A program made the position numbers and the translations under genes. DNA of 64,000 nt. It comes from Allomyces arbusculus (taxonomy: Eukaryota > Blastocladiomycota > Blastocladiomycetes > Blastocladiales > Blastocladiaceae). A model generated the notes under the pieces. That model ran no database searches. It saw only the letters and a program-made list of their open reading frames with translations, and was not told where the DNA came from. The stretch is from assembly GCA_027604705.1 (NCBI GenBank), contig JADHYV010000031.1, forward strand, positions 62,001-126,000. The letters are read 5' to 3'. Below are positions 21,781 through 32,902 of this stretch, one piece after another. Positions within the stretch are counted from its first letter, which is position 1, and every line of letters begins with the position of its first letter.

Positions 21781-23153
21781 ATGGACGACAACTTCTTCCG
21801 CGCCGCGCAGCAGGGCACGGCACCCGACCTGCTCCCGGGCGCGCACGGCGACGCGCACGCCGCGCAAAAGTACCGGCAAGTCACAGCCAAGCAGCAAGTC
21901 GACCTGAACGTGAAACTCATCTGCCAGTTTTGCCGCGACCCGGTGCCGAACCTGATCGAGGACTTCAAGCAGGGCGACTTGATTTGCGGCAACTGCGGCA
22001 CCGTTTTCAAGGACCGGATCATCGACACGCGGTCGGAATGGCGCACGTTTTCGTCGGACGAGGGCGGTGATGACCCGTCGCGTGTGGGTGGGGCCGAGAA
22101 CCGGTTGCTCGGACCCAAACTGAATCTCGAAACGTCGATTGGTGGGGGGTTGCACGCGGATAAGCGCGAGCTCGCCAAGACGCACGCCAAGACGTCGGTC
22201 GTGCGGTCGGAAAAAATTCTGCTTGAAGGGTTCCGCACGATCACGGCCATGGGCGAGCGCATGGGATTGAACCGCAAGATTATCGAGGCCGCCAAACAGT
22301 ATTTTAAGATGGCCGAGACGGGCCAGCCCATCAAGAAGATTGAGGCGACAGTTGCGGTTGCGCTGCTGCTCGGGTGCCGCAAGTGCGGTGCTGACCGGTC
22401 GCTGCAGGAGTTCGCGTCCATGATCAACATTAGCAAGACAGGTATGCTGTGGCCTGCGGGTTGATGGCGGAGTCCCGCTTGATAATTACTTGGCTCGCAC
22501 TCACTCAATGTCACGCCCTCAACTCATTCTCCCTCATCCTGGCTTCGCGCTCTCGACTTAATCGTCACTTTGAAACTTGTTATGACTCGACTTGTGCAAT
22601 CGAATCACGTTACGACCGACGCGCCTATTGTCCCTCTTCCTGTCCGGCTCCCCGTCACTGCTTTGCCGCCATTGTACCGTTTCTTCATCGGCCGTGCTCA
22701 GAATTTGGCAAGGTGCTCAGCCAAGTCAAGAACACGCTGCGGCAAGCGAGCCAGCAACAGCAGCAGGCGTCATCGGCGACCGCCGTGGCCCCCGTGGCGG
22801 GCGACGACCACGACGCGAATCCGACCACCAACAATGCCGGTGCGCTCGCGCGGCGGTTTTGCAACGCCCTCAGTCTGCCAATGCCCATGGTCAATTCGGT
22901 TGTGGCCGTGTGCGACCGCGCCTACACAATCACGGAAATGGCGTCGCGCAACCCGAGGACAATTGCTGGGGCTGCGATTTACTTGGTCACGCACCTCTAC
23001 GGGCGACCGGTGGCCGCCAAGACTGTCGCAAGTATGGTCAAGGTCACGGAGAACACGGTGCGCCAGGCGTACCGCATTGTGCGTGGGAATCTCGAGGCGG
23101 CGTTGCCCGAGGATCTGATGAAGATGGATACGTCGCGGTTGCCCGCCAACTGA
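21781..23153 (+). CDS. SUA7: General transcription factor TFIIB, copy 1
   Basis: Two exons (21781-22441 and 22702-23153) give 370 residues. TFIIB bridges TBP at the promoter and RNA polymerase II. The B-ribbon has Cys48/51 and Cys69/72 (ICQFC...ICGNC). It is followed by the B-reader DTRSEWRTF, which is nearly universal. Two cyclin folds follow: the first with ITAMGERMGLNRKIIEAAKQYFK and ATVAVALLLGCRKCG, the second with RRFCNALSLPMPM, VCDRAYTITEMASRNPRTIAGAAIYLV and VTENTVRQAYRIV. The linker between them is Gln-rich. The intron (260 nt) is far longer than others here and falls after ISKT; splicing yields ISKTEFGKVL, as in other TFIIBs. A closely related gene lies 0.8 kb downstream. Confidence 0.95.
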
Positions 23154-23948
23154 TGACGATGGTACGGCGTTGCGTTGGGGTTTGTTGCTGGTGGGTGGGC
23201 AATCGGGCGGCTGTGCGGGTGCGCCTGCACGGTTTTGTTTTGGTTTTGTTTGGGGTTTGTGGTTTCAGCTGGACGTGATCTTCTTTCGGTTTATCTTTTT
23301 GTTGCCTGTTGCCAATCTAAACACGTATGAATGAGCATCAAATAGCGATTGGATCGCATGGCTGTCCATGAGCTATACAGCATAAGGGACATAGCAAGGC
23401 ACATCGTTCTGTCTCCAAGATCGGGTGCCAGCAGCACGCTTCATGGCACAACAGCGTGGTGCGCCGGAATTGGCAGCCCCCAGGCTGAATCTGGGTGCTG
23501 TCATATAAAGAAAGCATTGGAGCAATTGGCGTCGAGGTATGTGGGAGGAAATTCAAGTTTTGCTTGCAGGGCCGGACATGCTGTTGAATGCGCAACGTCA
23601 TTTGCCCATAGCCCGGGACGGCTCATGATGATTGCTATGTTGAATGTGTCGAATATCTGTCCATCAGATCGTCGTTGCGACTGCCCCAGTCTGCGTGGTG
23701 CAAATGACAAAGCGTGCTGCAGGCACGTTATGGAGCTCATGAGTCACATACAGAACAGTGCAAGACTGCCTGACCTGTTGTCTGCATTTAGTGTTCTTCA
23801 AGTCATCCAACGTGAAAGCAGCAACAAAATCAGAACTACGTCCTCTCAACACGCATGTCGCCCGTCCGGCCTCGTTCATTTCTCCAACCCGCTTCCCTTG
23901 TCGTCAAAGCACAATCCTGTCCCGCTCGTTGCTGCTCTCCCACCCACC
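23154..23948. other. Spacer between tandem TFIIB genes, with long open frame
   Basis: 795 nt, noticeably less GC-rich than the flanking coding sequence. It holds the 3' end of copy 1 and the promoter of copy 2. The frame of copy 2 stays open upstream from 23349, adding 200 codons. That extension (Cys- and His-rich, no TFIIB similarity) is probably untranslated, because the aligned TFIIB N-terminus begins at 23949. Confidence 0.4.
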
Positions 23949-25058
23949 ATGAACGCGAGTTTCTACCGCACCGCGCAGCAGGGCTCCGCGCCGGATCTCC
24001 TGCCGGCCGTTGCGGATGGTACCAACGCTCATGCCGCGGCTGCAAAGTACCGGCAGGTGACGGCCAAGCAGCAAATCGACTTGAATGTGAGACTCATCTG
24101 CAATTACTGCCTCGACCCAGTGCCCAACCTGGTCGAGGACTTCCAGCAGGGTGACCTGATCTGTGGCGACTGTGGAACCGTCTTCCAAGGCCGAATTATA
24201 GACACGCGACCCGAGTGGCGCACGTTTGCAGACGATGGTGGGGACGATCCGTCGCGCGTGGGCGCGGCGGAGAATCCACTCTTGGGCGCGAAGTTGGGAT
24301 TGGAGACGAGGATTGGAGGCGGGAAGTTTGCGCCGGATCATCGCAAGTTGGCCTGGACGCATGCAACAACGTCGCTTGCGCGGTCTGAAAAGGTGTTGCT
24401 TGATGGGTTTCGCGCGATCACGGCCATGGGCGAGCGGATGGGTCTGAACCGTAAGCTTATCGACGCCAGCAAGCAGTTCTTTGTGCTGATCGACAGGGCG
24501 CAACCCATCAAGAAAATGGACGAGACGGTGGCCGTGGCCGTCTTGCTCGGGTGCCGGGAATGTGGGGTCGACCGCCCGTTGCAAGAAGTCGCAGACTTGA
24601 TCAAGAAGAGCAAGCATGAGCTTGGCAAGGTGCTTTTCCAGGCCAAAAAGGCGTTGCAAGGCATGCCACACAACGACTCGCCGTCGTTGACGCCCACGGC
24701 GTCGCCAGCGCCGGCCGGCACGAACACGGCCGTCGTGAATGCGAGCACGTTGTCGCGCCGGTACTGCAGCGCTCTCGGCCTATCGATGCCCGTTAGCAGC
24801 GCGGTCGTGGCCGTGTGCGATCGCGCCTACACAATCACTGAACTTTCGTCGCGGAACCCGAAAACGATTGTGGGTGCCGCGATTTATCTCCTCGCGCATC
24901 TGCATGGGCAACCGGTAGAGATGACGGCGGTCGCAAGCATAGTCAAGATGACCGTGGGCACGCTGCGACAGGCTTACCGGATCATGCGCGCCAATCTCGA
25001 CACGATGCTGCCCGACGAGTTGAGGGCAATGTCCACGGCAATGCTGCCCACCAATTGA
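23949..25058 (+). CDS. TFIIB-like factor, copy 2 (intronless paralogue)
   Basis: A single exon of 369 residues, colinear with copy 1 over its whole length. The B-ribbon has Cys51/54 and Cys72/75 (ICNYC...ICGDC), then DTRPEWRTFADD, where copy 1 has Ser instead of Pro. Both cyclin folds are intact (ITAMGERMGLNRKLIDASKQ; VCDRAYTITELSSRNPKTIVGAAIYLLAHL). The linker has lost the Gln-rich tract, and the junction reads KKSKHELGKVL without an intron. The ATG at 23949 (CCCACCATGA) matches the start of copy 1. All key residues are kept, so it looks functional. It could be a stage-specific TFIIB, a Brf-unlike Pol II variant, or a recent duplicate drifting apart. Orientation and adjacency point to tandem duplication. 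Confidence 0.92.
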   Translation: MNASFYRTAQQGSAPDLLPAVADGTNAHAAAAKYRQVTAKQQIDLNVRLICNYCLDPVPNLVEDFQQGDLICGDCGTVFQGRIIDTRPEWRTFADDGGDDPSRVGAAENPLLGAKLGLETRIGGGKFAPDHRKLAWTHATTSLARSEKVLLDGFRAITAMGERMGLNRKLIDASKQFFVLIDRAQPIKKMDETVAVAVLLGCRECGVDRPLQEVADLIKKSKHELGKVLFQAKKALQGMPHNDSPSLTPTASPAPAGTNTAVVNASTLSRRYCSALGLSMPVSSAVVAVCDRAYTITELSSRNPKTIVGAAIYLLAHLHGQPVEMTAVASIVKMTVGTLRQAYRIMRANLDTMLPDELRAMSTAMLPTN

Positions 25059-26070
25059 TGGTCTAGTGCTGGGCGGCCGAGCGATGAGGCATGCGCGCAG
25101 AGCTATTTGTCCTTGATTCGTTGTTGGTGTGCTTTGGTTTTTTGCTGTACGTTCGTCCGCAATTCTTTCGATGCACGATGTTTGTCACCCCATCCATTTG
25201 TTGCCGATACGGTCCTGTACATAAACATGTCATAAATATACGTTCATCCATTGTGATATCATTCCTGGGTCATGGCAAGACGCCGGTGTGGCCAGAATTC
25301 CGCAGCTGATCGGACTGTGATCTGCACTGGGCGTGAGCAACGTCATGTGCGCTGGCTCCTTCCCGCGTAAAACCACCAGGTGGAGAAAGTTTTTCTTGGT
25401 CCTCGAGGCCGATTCCAGAAGCAGTTGGTCGCAATTCGCGTCCGGTGCGTTTGCAAGGGGGCCTCACTCTTGGTCGACCTCGAGCAACGCCCAGGTGCGG
25501 CCGCCTGGCCGTGTTTCAGTCAAGACGTGTTGCTGCTGACGGTTCTGGACATGGCCGCAACGCCGCTCGAACTTTTGCGCTGGATCCGAATTAATTGATG
25601 GGCGGCGACCCTGGATGTCAGAGGATAACCGTCGGTGGCCGCGTGGGTGCAAGAGACCTTGGTCGACGCGAGAGGCGACTCTCTCCACACGGGCCTTTCC
25701 AAGATGGAGCAGGACTGGCGTTTTCCTACCTCCTCGAGATTGCCATCCCACGAAGTCAAGCTGACGGTGACGACAGCACGACGAGGACGACGAGGATCAC
25801 GAACCGTTCACGAAACGTCGACTTACTACTAAATGAAAATGAAAAAAATGCCGCGATCCAGGCACCCACCCATCCCTCGCCCAAACCGGGACGGCACGCA
25901 CGAACGCATGCACGCACAACACACTCCAAACACCAAGCAACCGCAGAGCACGGACAAGCGCAACCGAAACCAAACCCCCCAACAACGTAAAAATCAAAAC
26001 ATTTCACTCACGGCCGACTCGCTGGCGAGCCCGAACTGCCATGTCTCCGCTGGGTATCCCATTCCCCTAA
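25059..26070. other. Convergent intergenic region
   Basis: It holds the 3' ends of TFIIB-2 (+) and the LAMMER kinase (-). A plus-strand frame at 25380-25598 (contains VRCVCKGASLLVDLEQ and VLLLTVLDMAATPLELLRW) reads somewhat like protein. It has no upstream continuation or partner exon I could support. Near 25870-25990 the sequence is CA/AC-rich. Confidence 0.3.
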
Positions 26071-26278
26071 TCACACACCACGCCACACCCTCACCGCATC
26101 ATACGCCCCTGCGCCATACGCTTGCGCCGGCGCCGGCGCCGGAGCGGCGACCGTGGCCTGCGGGTAATAGTACTCCGCGGCTGCCGTCGGCTGCGGAGCC
26201 GCGGCCACAGCGTCGTACGCCTGCACCGGCGGCTGAACCGGCGCTGGCGGTGGCGGCGCGTAGGTCGGGTAATACGCA

Positions 26279-26317
<39 letters not shown>

Positions 26318-29300
26318 TGCTGCACTTGCTGGACCGGCTGCTGCTGCACCGCCACCGGCGCATACTGCTGCACCTGCTGCGGCGCTGGACGCGCGTAGAC
26401 CGGCTGTACCGCCTGCGCCGGCGGTTGGGCGTACCCGTACGGGCTCCCAGCCCCACCGCCGCCGGACGTGCCGGCAAGCGACGCGCGGTGCGAGCTCTGG
26501 CGCGCGTTGATCGCGGCGGCCGCCGCGGCCGCAGCTTGAGCCTGCGCCTGTGCGGCTGAGTACCCGCGCGCTGCGTACGCGTACTCGGTTGAGTAACCGT
26601 GCGCGGCGGCGGCGGCGGCCGCCGCACGTGCGAGGTCGAGCAGCGGCGCCTGGGCGGCCGTGGGCGGCGGCGGTGGTGCGGGCGCCACTTGTAGCGGCGC
26701 CGCGGCGGGGACCGTGGATGCCGGGTAGTGGAATGGCGCGTGCGCAGTGTGCGTATGGGCGTGCGCCATGCCGACGGGCGGCGGGACCCCCGCGACGTAC
26801 GTCGCGCCGTCGTCCTCGTCGTCATCGTCGTCACCGACGACAAACCCGGTCTGCTGCGCGTGCTGCTGCTGCAGGACGCGCCGCGTCAATTCATACGCCG
26901 GCACGGGCACCTGCGGCGGGAGCGGCGGCAACGTCGGCGGCTGGGTGACCGGGTACGCGTACCTGGGCTGTGCTTGCGGCACTGGCGCCGCAGAGGCGTA
27001 CATGGGCGGCGGCGCGCGGTACTCGGTCACCGGTTGCGGCGGTGGGAGCACCGGCGGTGGCGCGTGCGTCGGCTGTGGCAACTGCACGGGCAGACCAGCG
27101 CTCGGCCGCATCGCCGGCGCGGCCGCGGGGTAGTACGCGTGCGCGGGCGACGCGTGCATGCCCACGGCCGCGGCACGTGCGGCCGCATCCAGCCACGGCG
27201 CAGCCGTCGCGGTCGTTCCCGACGCGACCGAGGCCGGGCGCATGCTCGCAGCTGCGGCAGCGGCGGCCGCCGCCGCGAGCGGGTAGTACTGCGCGGCGTT
27301 TGCGCGCGCGACCGCGTCCGCTGAGGTCGGGAGCATGTGCCTTGGCGACGGCGCCGCTTGCTGCGTCGGCGGCGGGAGCGTCGGCCGATTGGTCACAGCC
27401 ATGGTAGCCGGGGTCCCATGGTACGCAGCGGCTGTTACCGCCGCGGCGGCGTTTGGGTACGGCGACATTTGCGCGGCGCCCGCTGGCGCGGTAGCAAGAC
27501 TTGTCCCGCGGCGCATGCGGTTCGATGGCGGAACCATGCCGGCGAGGAACGGGTGCGCGAGCGCGTTTTTTGGGCACAGGCGCGCCTTGGGGTCGTACGT
27601 GAGCAGCTGCACGACGAGCGACAGGAACTGGTCGTGCAGCGGCGGCGGGGGCGGCGGGGCCGAGTTGGGCGGCGAGAGGAGGGTCCCGCGCTGTGCAGCG
27701 CCACCGTACGCTTGCGGTGCGTACGTAATGCCGGCGCCCGGGTAGAGACCTGCGCAGGTCGGGTCCATACTGCCGGCACCGCCGCGCGGGAGCATGCTCG
27801 GGAGCACATTGGCCGCGGCAGCCGCAGCGGCGTTGGTTGCGGCCATGGCCGCGGGCGTCGGCATGATAATGTCGCGCAACGTCTTGAGCGACTTGACAAA
27901 CGCCCTGGCGTCGCGCTTGGTCTCGGCATTCGGAAACGCGACTTTCGCAAATTGCACGTTCGCGGTATTCACCGTGACCGTGTTCGTGAACCACGCCGAC
28001 CGGCGCTTCGATCGGCGCACGGTGCTTTCCGGGAACGGCCCCAGGATCAGTTCCATCATGGCCAAGTGCTCGAGGTTCTCGTGCGTCTGGAAGAGCGCCT
28101 CGCCAATCAAGAGCTCGACGAGAATGCACCCGACCGACCACGAGTCGCACGGATACGACCACCCGAGCTCGAGAATGATTTCGGGCGCGCGGTAGTGTCG
28201 CGTCGAGACGACCGACGAGTGGTACTCCTTCTCAAACGTTGCTGATCCGAAATCAATCACGCGAATCTCGAGCGACCGCAACTGCTTTTGCGACGCGAAG
28301 TGCTTGGGCTGCGTGCGTTTCGAGACACAGACGTGGTGCGCGAGCGGCGGGGCCACTTGCCGCGCCTCGGCCGACATGAGCAGGATATTCTCGGGCTTCA
28401 AGTCGGTGTGCACGATATCGAGCGAGTGCAAAAACGCGACCGAGTCGAGCAGCTGCACGGCGAGTTCGCGCACTTCGGCGAGCGTAAACGGCTGGAACTG
28501 GTTGTCCTTGAGGAAATCAAACAGCGACGGCCCGAGCAGCGGGAAGACCATGCACTTGTGGTTGCGGTAATCAAACTCGGTGACCAGTTGGATGCACTGG
28601 TGCCGGTTATCCGGGTCGGCCTTGCGCAGCGTCTCGAGCACGCGAATCTCGCCCTTGGACGCCTCGAGGTACTTGTGGATCGCGCGCACAATTTTAACGG
28701 CCACGCGCTGGCCCGTGCGCTGGTCGACACATTCAGCGACTTTCCCAAACGTGCCTTGCCCGAGCTGCCGCATGATCAAGTCTAAGCAAGGAGGACAAGC
28801 ATCACGTGGTCAGTTCCGGTTTGTGATCAACCCGCGCCGCGTCCCGCCGTCCGACCCGACGACCCCAACACGTCACGTCATCCATCCATCCCAACGCGAC
28901 AAGCTCGAACGTACAAGTGCCCTGCAGCGTATCGTTGGCCTGCACGATATAATGCCCGTCCTTGTCATCGTACGGTGGCGGCGGGTGCGCCGGCGCGACC
29001 GGCGGCGCGGCAACGTGCGTGACCGCCGCCGCCGCCGCCGCAGCAGCAGCTGCCGCAGCGACTGTCGCCGCCTGATCGCGTCGCCTTCGTTTCGCGGGCG
29101 GCGGCGCCGGGAGCGCCGCGGCATTCACCGCGGGTGCCGGGAGCGGGAGCGCTGCCGGCGGTGGGATCGCCGCTGGCGCAGCGGCCGCAGCCGCGTACGC
29201 CGTGGCGGGCGGGGGCCATGCGGGTGCCGGCGCGTGCGCCGGATTCGCGCCGGGGTAGGTCAGCGCCGATGCGGCGGCAGCGGCCGCGGCGACGGCCGCC

Positions 29301-30055
29301 GCGTGCGCGTGGTACCCGAGCGCGGTCACGTCGGCGGGGGCCACGGGCGCAGGTGCTGGTGCCGCCGCCGCCGGGGGCGGAGCGAGATGGTACATGCCCG
29401 TGGCGGGATCCACGGCGTACGCGGGCGCGGGCGCTTGCGCGGGCGCCGGTACGGGAGCGTTCGCGGCCGCCGGAGCGAGGGGCTTGGCGCGCACGCGCGG
29501 GCGGTGCGGTCGCGGCGCCGCGACAGGCGCTTGCGCGGGAGGAGGGGGGCCAGGCGCGTTGGCGCTCGCAGCAGCGGCAGCAGCGGCAGCCGCCGCGTAG
29601 GCCGCGTGCAGGTGAGCGTTGTTGATGGTATTCGGCGGGACGGCGCCGGCGTTGACGCCCGGATAGGAGGTCGTGGTGGCGGCGGCCATCATGCCGCCGT
29701 GGTCGTCGTCGCCGTCGATGACGACAATTTCGCGCGTCGAGCCGTCGGGCGCGCGCACATGCTCGACGGCGTAGGCCGGCACGGGCGACGCGGCCGCGCG
29801 GCGGCGGCGGCGGCGCGTCGTGGGCGCGGGCGCGGGGGCCACGGGCGCGGCGACGGGCTGGACGGGCGGCGCTGGCGCGGCGACGGGCGCGGGCGCGTAC
29901 TGCGGATGCGGCGCGGCGAGCGCGTAGGGGTCGGCGTGGTGGAGCGCGGGCAGCGGCGGGTAGGGTGGGTGCTGCGGCCTCGGCGCGGCGTAGTGCGCGT
30001 GCGGCAGCGGCGGCAGTTGGTAGCTGTGCGGGAGGAAGCGGTGGCCCGACGCCAT
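26071..30055 (-). CDS. LAMMER (CLK/Kns1-type) dual-specificity protein kinase, greatly enlarged
   Basis: Two exons (30055-28915 and 28781-26071) give 1283 residues. The junction restores the family motif DKDGHYIVQANDTLQGTY, then LIMRQLGQGTFGKV. Kinase features: P-loop LGQGTFGKV (~387-395), Lys ~410 in VAVKI, HTDLKPEN with Asp ~507, DFG ~557-559, and the LAMMER signature EHLAMMELILGP (~618-629; canonical Arg replaced by Leu). LAMMER kinases phosphorylate SR splicing factors and others. The N-terminal ~340 residues are Ala/Pro-rich with a basic TRRRRRR patch. An Ala/Pro insertion of ~85 residues splits the C-lobe before LTYDPKARLCPKNALAHPFL. The C-terminal ~480 residues are Ala/Pro/Gln/Tyr-rich with poly-Gln. 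An earlier in-frame start (30367) exists but its sequence looks non-coding. Confidence 0.9.
26281..26322 (-). repeat. CAG repeat encoding poly-Gln in the LAMMER kinase tail
   Basis: Fourteen Gln codons in a row on the minus strand, all CAG except one CAA, inside the disordered C-terminus. Further short Gln runs flank it (QQPVQQV). Length polymorphism between strains would be expected. Confidence 0.95.
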
Positions 30056-32003
30056 GGGGAGAGAGAAAGAGAAGACGGGCACGCGGGCGCGATGCGGGCA
30101 GTCGCGGCCGAGAGCAAGGGGGAAGGCCGGCGGGTGGAGCGCGCGATGGCGGCGGTGATGGCGACCTTCAGGATGGCGGCGGCGGCGGCGGCAGAAGCGG
30201 CGGCGTGGTCGGCGAGCCGCTGGTGCGCGCGGACGGTGGCTCTTGTTTCTGGCGGGCCGGTCACACGCTGAGAGAACCGAACCGCGACTGCTGCGAGCGC
30301 GCGCGCTGGGCACCGGACACCAAATCCGCCTGGCCCGACCGCCACGACGAGCACGCTGCCACGTCAAGCAGAATCAAATCAAACGACTCACAGGGGGGTG
30401 TGGCCCGCGTCGACTGGTCGGATCGCACGTCGTCGTCGCCGTTGTCGTCTGCGTTGGTCGGGTGCGCGAGCGTGCAGAGCGTGGTGGCGGCGAGTCGAAT
30501 CGGTCGCGGACACAGGCGGCGGCAGCCCTGCTCGCAATGACGACGACTGTCGATGCCCGCCCCAATCAAAGCGTGCGACCGCGACCACGACCGCGCAGCA
30601 CGCTTGGCAGGCCGACGGAGTGGGCGAGCTTGCCCCTGCGCGATCGAGCGCGTGGGAGAGGCGCGGTGGAGACGCAGCAGCGCGCTGACTTCAGGCGGGA
30701 GATGCTGACCAAGTCCAGGTCGAGCAGAGCACCGAGCTGACCAGCGGCCTGCGCGCGGCGCGATCGTGCTTGGCGGGCGGGCGTGGCGAGCAGCGGGGCG
30801 CGGACTCTTGATCCGTCCGTGAAACAAAGAGAGAGTCGGCCAGGACAGAGTCGCAGAAAGGGGGCGCGCGGCCTGCGCGCGAGGCGGACGCAGTGGGGTG
30901 CGCGTGGCAGGCGCGGCTCGCTGAGCAGCGGTCACGGCGTTGGCGGCGGCGGCGGCGCGGTGGGGGCGCGCGGTGGTGGTCGACGGCCATCATCATCTTG
31001 AGTGGTTGTTGGACGCGCGGTGGAGGGACCGACCGGTGCGCCGTCGGCCAGCGCCGTCTCGAGCTGGCCGCGCGGTGGTGCGCACGCCCGACCCTTTCTG
31101 ATGCGCGTTGCCACCTCTCCTTATTCGCTCCGCCCAGGCCGCCGGAAGCAGCGCTTCCATCTCCGTCTCGCCAAGGTCCAACTCAAATGCGCACGCAGCT
31201 GGCCGGCCGCAAATCACACCAACCTGCCTGATCGCGCCAGCGCAGTGTTCTCCTGCCTCCTCCTCCTCACACGTGTGTCGTGGAGAGGGCTGCTCTTCTC
31301 CCTCGTCGTTTGTCGTCGTTTGCCCGTGCTCTCCCCTCTTTCACCGACGCTGTCAACGTCGACGACAAGGAGGCGCGGTCGAGGCGGCGCCGCTCGCCCA
31401 TGCGTTCGCACCCAACATGGTTCCACGGTTGGGCGCGAGAGGTGAACATGGTTTTCGTGGTTGGGTGCCGCTGCGCACGCCAGCTGGCAAAACGGCCCTT
31501 TGATGTGGAGAAAACGGGGGGCGCAGTGCACCGGCGCATCAACCCCGCTCAATCGATCCGGCCCTTTCAGGAGCACAACACAAAGGGGTGCACGATGTGC
31601 GAGGGAAGCGCGAGTGGAGCGAAGAGCGCCGCGTGAGGGCGATTGCGGAGCGAGGACTTGGTGTGCGTGCATTTCTTGGCTCGTGCGTGGATGGAATCGA
31701 ACACTGGGCTCTCGTGCTTCGATCCAGCTGGGCGACCTGTGAACGAGCACGGAACACGACTCTGCGTCCTCCATGGCGACACAACGCGCCCTGAATGAGG
31801 ATTCATGATCGACCAGTCGCGACGAGGAAGAGTGCGGTGGGAGAGGAAGAGTGTCAGCAGCTTGATGAGCGCGGGAGCGACCGACGCACCATCGTTCGTG
31901 AAATCGGTGCCATCTCTTGCAGCAGCAGCCGCAAATCCAACGCGTTGACCAGGTCTACTTGCTCGCGCGGACCGTGGTCACGACGCGTTCAACCACCAGC
32001 ACC
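30056..32003. promoter_or_regulatory. Long divergent intergenic region, LAMMER kinase / IAH1-like esterase
   Basis: Almost 2 kb, very GC- and CpG-rich, with open frames on all six frames, as expected from base composition. None shows domain-like sequence. It probably holds the long 5' regulatory region of the kinase and the promoter of the esterase. The esterase frame is open upstream to 31917. Confidence 0.35.
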
Positions 32004-32777
32004 ATGTCGTCCAATCATGTCCCTGCCGCGCCCGCTGCACCGCGCACGCTGCCCACGATCCTGCTTTGCGGCGACTCGCTGACCCAGTTTGCCTTCGACC
32101 CGTTGCTGCACGGCTGGGCCGCATCGCTTGCCGCCAAACTGATTGGCCGCGCCGACATCATCAACCGCGGCGCGTCCGGGTACACGTCGGCCTCGTACCG
32201 CGCTTTGCTCCCGCACCTGGCCCTGCCCGCGCACGCCGACGCGCTCGTCGTCTTTCTCGGCGCCAACGACGCGGCGGTCCCCGGCTCGACGCAGCACGTG
32301 CCAGTCGCGCAGTACCGCACCAACCTGGCTGCGATCTTGGCGCACCTCGATGCAATGTACCCGTCGGTCCGCGCGCGGATTGTCGTGACACCACCGGGCG
32401 TGCACGAGGCGGGCGTACAAAAGGTGTTCCCGCACTCGATCCGCACGGTGGCCGGGATTGCGCAGTACGCGGCTGCAGCGCGCGCGGTCGCGGCGGAGAG
32501 CGGGTGGGCGCTCGCCGACGTGTTTGATGCGACCAAGGACGGCGCCGCGGACTTGTTTATTGCCGACGGCCTGCATCTTGCGGGCAAGGGCAACGACGTC
32601 GTGTTTGATGTGATCTGGCGTGCTCTGGTCGCGCAGTGGCCCGACCTCGGCAACGACGAGAAGGGATTCGCGTGGCCGCACTGGGCGACGTTGCCGCCTG
32701 CCGACAAGGAGGGGGGGCGCGCGCTCGTCGCGTCGTTGGCTTCCTTTGCAGCGACGCGTGCGGCCGACCAGTCGTAG
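32004..32777 (+). CDS. IAH1: SGNH/GDSL hydrolase, IAH1-like esterase
   Basis: A single exon of 257 residues, matching the size of isoamyl-acetate-hydrolysing esterase. SGNH blocks are all visible: CGDSLTQF with nucleophile Ser25 (block I), NRGASGY (block II Gly), FLGANDAA (block III Asn), and DGLHLAGKGN with Asp188 and His191 (block V). No signal peptide, so cytosolic. In yeast Iah1 hydrolyses acetate esters; the substrate here is unknown. The ATG at 32004 has a strong context (CACCATGTC) and precedes the conserved LPTILLCGDSLTQ opening by about 15 residues. The C-terminal ~60 residues diverge from the core fold (ALVAQWPDL...WPHWATLPPADK), as in fungal members. It is followed directly by the F-box/LRR remnants. 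Confidence 0.9.
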   Translation: MSSNHVPAAPAAPRTLPTILLCGDSLTQFAFDPLLHGWAASLAAKLIGRADIINRGASGYTSASYRALLPHLALPAHADALVVFLGANDAAVPGSTQHVPVAQYRTNLAAILAHLDAMYPSVRARIVVTPPGVHEAGVQKVFPHSIRTVAGIAQYAAAARAVAAESGWALADVFDATKDGAADLFIADGLHLAGKGNDVVFDVIWRALVAQWPDLGNDEKGFAWPHWATLPPADKEGGRALVASLASFAATRAADQS

Positions 32778-32902
32778 AGTGCACGAAAGCTGGCCATGGA
32801 CGCTTGTTGGGTGCCGCTGATGGGCGGTCTTTTCTTGTTGCCGCGGCCACCGTAATCAAGGATGTAGATTTGCCAAATTGATCTTTTGCACAAGATGCTT
32901 GA

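Noticed and set aside
28782-28914. Reading the LAMMER kinase N-terminal frame straight on to its stop at 28802 as a separate protein
   Set aside because: Splicing at 28915/28781 restores the exact LAMMER-family junction NDTLQGTY-LIMRQLGQG, so this stretch is an intron.
30060-31990. Many open frames in the GC-rich region between the kinase and the esterase
   Set aside because: Present in all six frames with Arg/Ala/Ser-biased translations and no motif; explained by base composition.
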